Source: an uncultured Mailhella sp. (GTDB lineage: Bacteria > Desulfobacterota > Desulfovibrionia > Desulfovibrionales > Desulfovibrionaceae). Taken from it: 64,000 bases of DNA. The DNA is taken from contig CAJTRG010000001.1 in the NCBI GenBank assembly GCA_910578585.1, forward strand, positions 186,001-250,000, in the 5' to 3' direction. Position numbers and translations under genes: made by a program. Below are positions 1 to 7,674 of this stretch, piece after piece (positions within the stretch are counted from its first letter, which is position 1; every line of letters begins with the position of its first letter). The notes beneath the pieces are model-generated. The model saw only the letters and a list, made by a program, of their open reading frames with translations. It ran no database searches and was not told the DNA's origin.

Positions 1-4
1 TCTC

Positions 5-832
5 ATGGAATTGGAACATGCCATCCTTTGGGAAATTATGGCAAAAGCCTGTGCAGGCTATTCTGAGGAAGATTTTACCCGTTTTGCCATAGAACTTCGC
101 GTTCAGCCAAAAGCATACACCTTTTCAGGCATAAAGAAAGCTCTTGAAGCAAAATATGCGGAAAAAGAAATTTTGCCCATGTATAAAATTTCTTTATGCC
201 TTAATGCTTTGGTTCTTGATTATTTTGCAAAAAATCCCTGCATGCAGTCTGCTCCCTATGTTTCTTCTTTTCTGGAACTTCGCAGTACAGAATTTTTCAG
301 CAATTTCAAATTATTTGCTGATAAAAGCCTGAAAAACTTTTCTGAACAGGAGCTTCTTTGCCTGGCTCTTGTACTAGCAATTATTGCGCTGCGCAAAAAA
401 GAACAGGTATTTTATGGTCGTTCCGGCGATTCAAAAGCAGAATTAGTCAGAAAGTTGAAACGCTTTACCGCACTTTTAAAGACTGTTCCTCAATTTGCTT
501 ATAATACGGCTAAGCCTGAAATTATGGCACAAGTGTATGCCTTCAATGTTGTGTATTTAGGACGCTATAATATGCCTTTGCCAAAAGAAATGGCATGTGA
601 AATGCTTTTTGGAAAGATGTTTGCTGCACTTTCTGAAAATGAACAAAAAGCAGTTCTGGACGCTGAGAAAACAAGTCAAAGTTTGGAAGAAATTACGCAA
701 AAACTTTTAGCCTTGGGTTTGAGCAAGGATCAAATGCAGGATTTAATCGGTGTTCTTGCGCTTTCTAATAACAGACTTATCAAAATTGAAAATATCTTTA
801 TTGAATGGGCTGTGAAACTGGGACTTCGTTAA
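5..832 (+). CDS. Unrecognised alpha-helical protein, possibly 5' truncated
   Basis: I do not recognise this 275-residue product. It has no signal peptide, no clear membrane segment and no catalytic motif that I can name. It reads as mostly alpha-helical and soluble, with Leu/Lys/Glu-rich amphipathic stretches. The last third (about residues 195-275) is vaguely like small helical TerB-type domains, but I cannot support that assignment. The first Met lies only four bases inside the window and the frame is open to the edge, so the true start may be upstream and the protein longer. It ends just before a bidirectional hairpin terminator and converges on sbcC. Confidence 0.6.
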   Translation: MELEHAILWEIMAKACAGYSEEDFTRFAIELRVQPKAYTFSGIKKALEAKYAEKEILPMYKISLCLNALVLDYFAKNPCMQSAPYVSSFLELRSTEFFSNFKLFADKSLKNFSEQELLCLALVLAIIALRKKEQVFYGRSGDSKAELVRKLKRFTALLKTVPQFAYNTAKPEIMAQVYAFNVVYLGRYNMPLPKEMACEMLFGKMFAALSENEQKAVLDAEKTSQSLEEITQKLLALGLSKDQMQDLIGVLALSNNRLIKIENIFIEWAVKLGLR

Positions 833-853
833 TAGAATATTGACAAAAAATAT

Positions 854-893
854 TCCCCTTTTCTTGTTCAGGTGCAGGAAAAGGGGATTTTTT
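854..893. terminator. Bidirectional intrinsic terminator between the first gene and sbcC
   Basis: A 10-bp stem (854-863 pairing with 878-887; TCCCCTTTTC arm) is followed by a T-run on the plus strand and preceded by an A-run that serves the minus strand. It separates two convergent genes. Confidence 0.85.
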
Positions 894-894
894 G

Positions 895-3800
895 TTAAGA
901 AAGTTTTTTGCAGCCAGTACCCTCTAAAATACTTTTTCCGCTGTAGTCTGGAATAATATTAATTTGCGTTGTTATTCTTTCTTTTAAAAGAGAAATGTGT
1001 GAAATAACGCCAATCAGTTTTCCTTCCTGCTGCATGGAGGCAAGGGTTGAGAGGGCTGTGTCCAGATTTTCTTCATCAAGGGTGCCAAAGCCTTCGTCCA
1101 GGAATAGGGAGTCCACCTGTACATTTTGGCTTGCCATTTGCGCAAGCCCCAGAGCAAGGCTCAGGCTGACAATAAAGCTTTCACCGCCGGATAAATTTTG
1201 TATTGCCCGCGCTTCGCCACCCTGATAATTATCAATGATTTTCAAGTTTAAATTATTCAGATTTTGCGTATCACGAGTTAGAACATAGCGTTCCTGCAAT
1301 AATTGCAGTTTGGCATTGGCATATTGAATAACATGCTCAAAGGTAATGGCTTGGGCTATGGTTCTAAATTTTTTGCCGTCAGCAGAACCTATCAGCACAT
1401 TTAATCGTTCCCATTTTTCCTGAATAGCTCTTTGTTCGTTAAGTTTTTGAATATTGTTCTGGTTTGCAGCAATAGCTTGTTGATTTTGTTCAAGTTTTCC
1501 CTGTATATCACCCAGTTCCAGTAAAAGTTCTTGCTGTGTTTCCTGAAGTTCTTTTTCTGCTTCGCCCAGTTCCTGTTTTGATTTTTGCGTGAGATTTTTA
1601 GTTTTTTCCTGTGCCAGTTTTTGTGTATTTTCCTCAAGCTGTTTTTTCATGATTTCTATATCTTGTTCTAATTTTTTGAAAAATTCCTGTAATTGCAAAA
1701 TAGTCTTTTGTTCCAAGATCGCATTTAAAAATTCTTCCTGGGAAGAAAATCCCTGTTCTGTTATCTTTTGCAGGAATTTTTCGTTATTTTCAGACAGTTG
1801 TGTCTTTTCTTTTGCAATTCTTGTTTGTAGTTGAATTATTTGTTCTTTTATTTTTGTAACTTCTTGATTTTGTTTGTCTTTATTTTGTGAGGTTTGTTCC
1901 TTTTTGCTGTGAAGACGTTTAATTTCGTCTTGTAATTTTTGTTCTTCTGCAAGAGGAATTTTTTCGCCAAAACGTTCCAGCCGTTTTGCTTTGAGGGTAT
2001 TAAATGCTTCTTGTTCAGCAGTTAATGCTTGTGCTTTTTGAGCGAGGGAATGAGAGACTGCTTCCTGTTTAGCATTGCAGCCAGCCAAAAGCATATCTTT
2101 TTCTTGTAATTTTTTTTCAATTTTTTGTTTTTCAGTATTTTTTGTGTCCCATAAGGTGCAGTTTTCTTGTAACTCAGCAAGAATAGTTTCTGCATTTTGG
2201 GGAGTAAGCGCTGGAATATGAAAAACAGCCAGGTTTTGTTCCAAATCTTGTTTTTGTTTTTCATAGTCAGTCAGAAGTTGATCTTTTTTCTTTTGCATTT
2301 CCTGCAGGGATTTTTCTTTTTCTTCAATTAGAAGGGTTAATTCCTGTAAATACTTTGTAACTGTTTTGTATTGTTCATTATTTTTTTTTATGAGAACAGC
2401 TGTTTTTTCTTGTTCATGGTGTAATTGTTTTATTTTTTCAATTCGTTTTTCAAGCGCAGTAATTGAACTCTCAAGATCATTTTGACTTGGGAGAAGATTT
2501 CCTTCTGTTTTATAGGGATGTGAGGTTGCGCCGCAAAGGGGGCAGGGAGCACCTTCCTGTAAATTTTTGCGGTGTTCTTCCAGAGAGGCAATTTTTATAC
2601 GGAGCTCTTTATTCTGCTGCATAAGAGAGAGCTCTTTTTTTAATTCATGAAAATGAGCGTTATTTAGAACGTTAAAAATGGTATCTATCATTTCTTTGCG
2701 CTGTTTTTGATCCTTTTCTATTTCTGCAAAGAGTGCATTTTTATTTTGTTCTTGTTTCTCTTTATTTTCTTTTTGAGCTGCTAATGCTTTTTTCTGGGCA
2801 AGAATTTCATTCTTTATTTCTGTCCCTTTTTCAATGATAGCTGTCAGTGCGGAAAATTTTTGTTTAATGGCGCTTAATTCTTGTTTAAGGGCTTCAATAT
2901 GCTGATTTTCTTGCAGCCATGTTGTGAGTGCTGCAAAATTTTCAGTAATAGCTTTTTTTTCATTTGTTAATTGAGTAAGCTGGCTTTCCAGATCTTTTTG
3001 TTCATTTATTTCTTTTCGAATTTGCGTCTGCTGTTCACCAAGAGTTTTATTTTTTGTTTCAAGAATAATATCCATTTCTTTTATTTCATTAAAAAGAGGT
3101 ATATTTTCTTCATAGTATTTATTTTGTTTTAGATAGGTATCTTGGATTTGTTCAAGTTCAGCCGTGAGAGTTTGCAGGGCTTTTTCTTGTTCAGGAAAAA
3201 TTTTTTCTTTGTTTGTAAGGTCTGTCTCTAGATCCTGCAGTTCCTTTCTTTGTTCCACAAGAATTTTATGCTCAGGCAAAAGTTTTTCTGCTTTTTCAGC
3301 TTTTAAGAAAGCCAGTTTCCTTTCCCTGGAATTTTCTTGTTCACTCAGCAGTTCAGCATAGTATGTTTGTTCGCTTTCAATTTTTGTTTCAAGCTCTTGA
3401 ATTTGGTTAAGCCATACAATATGTTCTTGAATTTGTTTTATTTCCGCATTTATCGTTATTAAAGATCTCTTATGCTCAATTTGTCTCTTTTGAAAATTTT
3501 CTATTTCCTCCTGCGATAAAATGTGGGTATTATTCGTAATAATGGTGAGTTCATGTGTTTTTTCTTTTTCCTGTTTTGCCCGCTCAAAAACAGCTTTTGA
3601 AATTTCTGAATAAATTTCAGTACCTGTAATTTGTTCCAAAAGCATGGATTTTTCTTCATCTCTTGCTTTTAAAAAGCTGTCAAAAGCTCCTTGCGCCAAA
3701 AGAATGGAACGAGTGAAACGCGGAAAATCCATGCCTGTAATTTTAATAATTTCTTCATTAATATCTGTTTTCTTACGGCAAATAATATTGGAGGGAGTAT

Positions 3801-4155
3801 CTTTGGCAATGCTGCGCTCCACATCCTGCAGCTTGCCGTCGACTTTATTTTTGGCTCGTCTTTGCTCAAAACGGGCATAATATTGTATGCCTTTGGTTTC
3901 AAAATGCAAAAGCGCATAGCAGTCTGCCGTGTGTTTGGAAATAATTTCATTGCTGCTTTGCGTGATTTTTCCAAGGCGCGGGGTTTGTCCATACAGCGCA
4001 AGACAAATGGCGTCTAATATGGTTGATTTTCCTGCACCAGTTGGGCCAGAGAGCAAAAATAAGCTGTCGTTCTGAAAGGTTTTATTGGTAAAATCAATTT
4101 CCCATTCACCGTACAGAGAATTCAAATTTTTAAATTGTAAGCGCAGTATTTTCAT
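895..4155 (-). CDS. sbcC: SbcC, ATPase subunit of the SbcCD DNA nuclease
   Basis: This is the Rad50-like SMC-family partner of SbcD, which together process DNA ends and hairpins. The 1086 residues have the expected order: Walker A (GPTGAGKST, residues 37-45), a Q-loop segment near 150-165, a very long Glu/Lys/Gln-rich coiled coil, a zinc hook CPLC with Cys538 and Cys541 almost exactly mid-protein, a second coiled coil, the ABC signature SGGES (989-993) and Walker B with Asp1020-Glu1021. Length is typical of the family. The start lies 3 bp after the sbcD stop, so the two are co-transcribed and probably translationally coupled. The hook position at the midpoint shows that both coiled-coil arms are intact. 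Confidence 0.97.
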   Translation of the reverse strand: MKILRLQFKNLNSLYGEWEIDFTNKTFQNDSLFLLSGPTGAGKSTILDAICLALYGQTPRLGKITQSSNEIISKHTADCYALLHFETKGIQYYARFEQRRAKNKVDGKLQDVERSIAKDTPSNIICRKKTDINEEIIKITGMDFPRFTRSILLAQGAFDSFLKARDEEKSMLLEQITGTEIYSEISKAVFERAKQEKEKTHELTIITNNTHILSQEEIENFQKRQIEHKRSLITINAEIKQIQEHIVWLNQIQELETKIESEQTYYAELLSEQENSRERKLAFLKAEKAEKLLPEHKILVEQRKELQDLETDLTNKEKIFPEQEKALQTLTAELEQIQDTYLKQNKYYEENIPLFNEIKEMDIILETKNKTLGEQQTQIRKEINEQKDLESQLTQLTNEKKAITENFAALTTWLQENQHIEALKQELSAIKQKFSALTAIIEKGTEIKNEILAQKKALAAQKENKEKQEQNKNALFAEIEKDQKQRKEMIDTIFNVLNNAHFHELKKELSLMQQNKELRIKIASLEEHRKNLQEGAPCPLCGATSHPYKTEGNLLPSQNDLESSITALEKRIEKIKQLHHEQEKTAVLIKKNNEQYKTVTKYLQELTLLIEEKEKSLQEMQKKKDQLLTDYEKQKQDLEQNLAVFHIPALTPQNAETILAELQENCTLWDTKNTEKQKIEKKLQEKDMLLAGCNAKQEAVSHSLAQKAQALTAEQEAFNTLKAKRLERFGEKIPLAEEQKLQDEIKRLHSKKEQTSQNKDKQNQEVTKIKEQIIQLQTRIAKEKTQLSENNEKFLQKITEQGFSSQEEFLNAILEQKTILQLQEFFKKLEQDIEIMKKQLEENTQKLAQEKTKNLTQKSKQELGEAEKELQETQQELLLELGDIQGKLEQNQQAIAANQNNIQKLNEQRAIQEKWERLNVLIGSADGKKFRTIAQAITFEHVIQYANAKLQLLQERYVLTRDTQNLNNLNLKIIDNYQGGEARAIQNLSGGESFIVSLSLALGLAQMASQNVQVDSLFLDEGFGTLDEENLDTALSTLASMQQEGKLIGVISHISLLKERITTQINIIPDYSGKSILEGTGCKKLS

Positions 4156-4158
4156 TTT

Positions 4159-5382
4159 TTACTCGTTGCTGTCTTGTTCCTGCAAGTGGTTTAAAATTTC
4201 ATGATAGCAGGTCAATAATTCTTGTTTTGTTTCATCAGAAAAATTTTTTTCTTCAGAATTTGCAGTATCATTAAGAATATATTTTTTAAAAACAATATCG
4301 GGTGTGAGTTCCTCAAGATTTTCTTGTATGAGCTCGTTATGATGATATTGGCTTGTAATTTTTTGATTTTTGAATTTTAGGATTTCAATTTTGCTTCCTT
4401 TGACAAGGTCAAAGAGCGTATCTTTTAACGTTATTCCTTCTTGTCCATGATATTCAATTTCAAGCCAGACAGACTGATCCAGAATTTTGAGTTTTTCTAT
4501 TTCTTCTTGAATGGCTGACAAATTGCCACAAATTTTTTTTGTAATTTGAAATTCAGGAACTTGGATTTCCTGAATTTTGAGAGAGCTTCCTGTTTCAAGA
4601 AGAAACATTTTTTTCGCAAATTTTTTTTCAGAAAAATTCATGGCAAGGGGAGAGCCGCAGTAGCGAATATGTTCCGTTTTAGCAATTTTTTGCGCGGAAT
4701 GGATATGTCCCAAAGCAACATAATCAAGTTCTTTTGGGAAAATGCTTGCTGAAATTTGGGCAAGAGAGCCAATATAGAGTTCTCGCTCATTCTCATCTTC
4801 CAAATGAGAGCCTGCAATATAGAGGTGTCCCATGGCAATAAGCGGACTGTTTGGATTTTTTTTTGTGAGTGCCAGTTCAGTCAGTTTTGCGTAATGATCC
4901 TCGATTGCACTGATAATTTTTTCTGCTCTGGTTTCAAAACTATCAGTAATGGCAATATCCTGCAAATCCCGTTCGCGCAAATAGGGCACAGCGAGGATAA
5001 TTGCTTCTTCGTTATTCTTTTGAATGCGGATAATTTCATCTTCAAGATTTTGGGGCATGGCGCCTGCCACATGAATATTAAAAGATTTTAATAAATCTTT
5101 TGGCGCGTTCAAAAAGCTGGGAGAATCATGGTTTCCTCCCGTCAGAACAACATGTTTGCAGGGTGTTTTTTGCAAGTCAACCAAAAAAGAATAATACAAA
5201 TTTTGCGCTGTATTGCTGGGCAGGCTTGTATCAAAAATATCTCCGGCAACAAGCAGAGCATCAACTTCATTTTGTTGAATAAAATCAAGCAGCCACGTGA
5301 AAAATTTGTGGTATTCATCATAGCGTTTTTTTCCAAAAAATGTGCTGCCAATATGCCAGTCAGAAGTATGTAAAATTTTCAT
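4159..5382 (-). CDS. sbcD: SbcD, Mre11-like nuclease subunit of SbcCD
   Basis: Metal-dependent phosphoesterase that supplies the exo- and endonuclease activity of SbcCD. The calcineurin-like motifs are all visible: SDWH (Asp8, His10), GDIFD (Gly47-Asp51), GGNHDS (82-87), then GHLY and GHIHSAQ in the second half. The 407-residue length is normal. It is the first gene of a two-gene operon with sbcC 3 bp downstream. A strong minus-strand promoter lies about 27 bp upstream of the start, and AGGAT on the coding strand just before ATG serves as ribosome binding site. Confidence 0.97.
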   Translation of the reverse strand: MKILHTSDWHIGSTFFGKKRYDEYHKFFTWLLDFIQQNEVDALLVAGDIFDTSLPSNTAQNLYYSFLVDLQKTPCKHVVLTGGNHDSPSFLNAPKDLLKSFNIHVAGAMPQNLEDEIIRIQKNNEEAIILAVPYLRERDLQDIAITDSFETRAEKIISAIEDHYAKLTELALTKKNPNSPLIAMGHLYIAGSHLEDENERELYIGSLAQISASIFPKELDYVALGHIHSAQKIAKTEHIRYCGSPLAMNFSEKKFAKKMFLLETGSSLKIQEIQVPEFQITKKICGNLSAIQEEIEKLKILDQSVWLEIEYHGQEGITLKDTLFDLVKGSKIEILKFKNQKITSQYHHNELIQENLEELTPDIVFKKYILNDTANSEEKNFSDETKQELLTCYHEILNHLQEQDSNE

Positions 5383-5408
5383 AATTATCCTAAATTTTTT
5401 GATTAAAT

Positions 5409-5437
5409 ATTATACAACAAAAATGTAAAAATGTAAA
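5409..5437 (-). promoter_or_regulatory. Sigma-70 promoter for sbcDC
   Basis: On the minus strand TTTACA (5432-5437) and a perfect TATAAT (5409-5414) are separated by 17 bp. The predicted transcription start is about 20 bp upstream of sbcD. Confidence 0.7.
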
Positions 5438-5453
5438 TAAGAAATGAAAAAAA

Positions 5454-5476
5454 TTGTCAATTTCTTTGATTGACAA
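5454..5476. promoter_or_regulatory. Perfect palindrome, probable operator of the adjacent GntR regulator
   Basis: Arms TTGTCAAT (5454-5461) and ATTGACAA (5469-5476) are perfect inverted repeats around a 7-nt spacer. The right arm contains TTGACA, the best -35 candidate for the gntR-type gene (the partner -10, TACTCT at 5493-5498, is weak). This suits autoregulation by a dimeric GntR/FCD protein. It lies about 30 bp upstream of the sbcDC -35, so an effect on that promoter is possible but less direct. Confidence 0.55.
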
Positions 5477-5536
5477 GACCTCAATGAAAATGTACTCTTG
5501 AAAAAAAATGTTTGAGTAGATGGGAAGTATGCATTA

Positions 5537-6202
5537 ATGGGTAATGTCAAAGAAAAATTAAATGCTGAAGAAAGAGCATATCGTTTATTAACGGAAACTA
5601 TCAAGCAATCATACAAGCCTGGTGATTTTATTCTTGAAAGCACCTTGGCTGTTGATTTTGGAATGAGCAGAACGCCTATTAGTATTGCGCTGAACCGTCT
5701 TGTTTCTGAAGGAATTTTGAAAAAAGTACCTAAGAAAGGAAGCTATATTCCAAAACTTGAACATGATGATGCATACAATGTTTTTAGTATTCGTAAACTT
5801 TTGGAAGTTGAAGCACTGCGCATTGTAGCTGAACGAAATGATTATTATGTGCTTTCAGTTATCAACAGAATGTTGGAAGATTCTGTAATGGCGCTGCGCT
5901 ATGATAATATTAAGAAATTTGTTGAAATTGATGAAGCTCTCCACCTGTTTATTGTAAAAATGGCGTATAATACCTATTTGCTTGAAGCATGGAAGCGCAT
6001 ATTCCTGCGTTGTAACATTTATACAAGATATTATAATTCTTACCAAAGTTATGAAGATGTGCAGGAAAATATGGTTTTATCTGACCACCAGGACATTTAT
6101 TTTGCCATGCAAAATGGTGATGTAAAACTTGCTACAAATTTGCTTGGTAAGCATATTGACAGAGTTTATGAAGATTTGTGCAGAAAAATGAAATCAGAAT
6201 AG
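5537..6202 (+). CDS. GntR family transcriptional regulator, FCD (FadR) subfamily
   Basis: A 221-residue DNA-binding regulator. Residues about 12-72 form the winged helix-turn-helix (SRTPISIALNRL recognition region). The C-terminal helical FCD domain carries the usual metal or ligand-contact residues: Asp132 and His136 in DEALH, His184 and His206. Members of this subfamily sense small organic acids or sugars acids, but the ligand cannot be read from the sequence. It stands alone between divergent sbcDC and a convergent folate gene, so context does not name a regulon. A perfect 23-bp palindrome in its promoter makes autoregulation likely. The start is supported by GGAAG about 10 bp upstream. 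Confidence 0.92.
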   Translation: MGNVKEKLNAEERAYRLLTETIKQSYKPGDFILESTLAVDFGMSRTPISIALNRLVSEGILKKVPKKGSYIPKLEHDDAYNVFSIRKLLEVEALRIVAERNDYYVLSVINRMLEDSVMALRYDNIKKFVEIDEALHLFIVKMAYNTYLLEAWKRIFLRCNIYTRYYNSYQSYEDVQENMVLSDHQDIYFAMQNGDVKLATNLLGKHIDRVYEDLCRKMKSE

Positions 6203-6243
6203 ATTCTTTTGAAAATACATATAAATAATTTTATAAAATTTTT

Positions 6244-6270
6244 GCCCTGTTATCGATAGCAGGGCTTTTA
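6244..6270. terminator. Bidirectional terminator between the GntR gene and the cyclo-ligase gene
   Basis: An 11-bp stem with one G-U pair (6244-6254 with 6255-6265, GCCCTG...CAGGGC) is flanked by T- and A-rich tails. The T-run contains the TAA stop of the minus-strand gene. Confidence 0.75.
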
Positions 6271-6846
6271 TATTTTCTGCACGCCCTTTTCAGTGGCAAG
6301 GTACTGAACAGCCCTATCCCATGGCTCAACAATAATATCTTCTGATATGAGCGAAGAAAGCGTGATGCCTATGCTTGTGGCAAGGGGAATTTTGGCTAAA
6401 AATCTATCATAAAACCCTTGCCCGTAACCAAGTCTGAAACCCTTCGGAGAATAGGCAAGCGCTGGCACAAGTACAAGCGTATCAGGGGAATTGAGTATAT
6501 TTTCGTTCCAAAGTTTGCAGGATAATTTTGGCTCAAGAATATTGTATGCGCCTTGTTCCAAATCAGAAAAACTTTCACATTGATAAAAATTCATGATCCC
6601 TTTTTCTGTTTTTGAGCAGCGGGGATAGATCACGGTTTTCTTCTGTTCCCATGCTGTTTTGGCAATGAGATTTACATCTATTTCACTTTTTGTGGGAGCA
6701 TAGCTACAAATAATTTTTGTGGACTGAAAAAGTGCATGGTTAATAATATGATTTTGTAAATGAAAACAATATGTTTCAAAATTTTCACTGGCATAGAGAG
6801 TATTTCTTTTTTCAGTTAAGAGCTTTCTTAAATTTTTTTTATCCAT
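6268..6846 (-). CDS. ygfA: 5-formyltetrahydrofolate cyclo-ligase
   Basis: Cytosolic enzyme that converts 5-formyl-THF to 5,10-methenyl-THF with ATP, recycling an otherwise dead-end folate. The family hallmark GYGQGFYDRFL lies near residue 140, preceded by LVPALAYSP and RLG. The N-terminus has the basic LRKLLTEKRN substrate-binding segment. At 192 residues it is of family length. It is transcribed alone, convergent with the GntR gene and divergent from the phosphoesterase gene. Confidence 0.92.
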   Translation of the reverse strand: MDKKNLRKLLTEKRNTLYASENFETYCFHLQNHIINHALFQSTKIICSYAPTKSEIDVNLIAKTAWEQKKTVIYPRCSKTEKGIMNFYQCESFSDLEQGAYNILEPKLSCKLWNENILNSPDTLVLVPALAYSPKGFRLGYGQGFYDRFLAKIPLATSIGITLSSLISEDIIVEPWDRAVQYLATEKGVQKI

Positions 6847-6984
6847 ATAATTTCCTAAAAAAAGTAGTAAGGTATTTATTTTTTTCTTGAAAAAAATATA
6901 AATATTGGTTAGTGTGTTCTAAACAAATAAGTATACTGCAATGTAATTTTTGTAAATATTGTTTTATGATGTAGGTTTTCGAGC

Positions 6985-7662
6985 ATGTGTATTGCAAATT
7001 CTCCATTTTGGTTTTTTTTAGGTGATATACATGGCGAAACGCGGAATATTCATAAAATAAAAGATGTTCAAAATGCTCAAGCAATTGTGATTACTGGTGA
7101 TATTGGAAAAAGTGGCACAGTTCATGATACCCAAAAAGTATTGCAGGAATTTGCAGCATTTCAGAAAAATCAGACAAAAATTTATGCACAAATTGGGAAT
7201 ATGGATTCTTTGCAGGTAGATACGTATTTGTCAGATAACCATATGAATTTGCATGGGAATTTGATTAAATTTGAGACGATAGCCTTGTTTGGAACAGGTG
7301 GTTCACTGCCAACGCCTTTTTTTACAAAATCAGAATTTTCTGAAGACTTTTATCGTGAAAATTTAAAACAATTTTTGTCTCTTCCCCAGGATTTATTGAC
7401 AATTTTTGTCAGCCATAATCCTCCCTATGGAACGCTGTGTGACAGGCTCAAAAGTGGAAAGCATGTGGGAAGCAAGGCTGTTTTGGAATTTATACAAGAT
7501 TATCAGCCGGATTTTTGTATTTGCGGGCATATTCATGAAAGCCGGGCAAAGGATATAATCGGAAAAACAAAGGTTTATAATCTTGGGGATTTTGCGTCAG
7601 GTTATTATGGAAAATTAACATTTTCTGAAGAAGATCCTGAAATGGAATTATGTACACTCTAA
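6985..7662 (+). CDS. Calcineurin-like metallophosphoesterase
   Basis: A 225-residue dinuclear-metal phosphoesterase. Visible ligand motifs are GDIHG (Asp14, His16), GDIGKSG (Asp39), GNMDS (NxD variant of GNHD), SHNPPYG and GHIHESR. This is the compact YfcE/Mre11-like fold without accessory domains, so the substrate (nucleotide, phospholipid head group or phosphodiester) cannot be assigned. The core begins almost at the first Met, leaving little room for another start. The RNase E/G gene follows 12 bp downstream, suggesting co-transcription and possibly a role in nucleotide turnover; that last point is inference. A TATACT hexamer at 6932-6937 may be its -10. Confidence 0.88.
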   Translation: MCIANSPFWFFLGDIHGETRNIHKIKDVQNAQAIVITGDIGKSGTVHDTQKVLQEFAAFQKNQTKIYAQIGNMDSLQVDTYLSDNHMNLHGNLIKFETIALFGTGGSLPTPFFTKSEFSEDFYRENLKQFLSLPQDLLTIFVSHNPPYGTLCDRLKSGKHVGSKAVLEFIQDYQPDFCICGHIHESRAKDIIGKTKVYNLGDFASGYYGKLTFSEEDPEMELCTL

Positions 7663-7674
7663 TTAGGAATTTTT

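Noticed and set aside
5410..5643. Minus-strand 77-codon ORF across the sbcDC-gntR intergenic region
   Set aside because: It overlaps the regulator start and both promoters and has no recognisable product.
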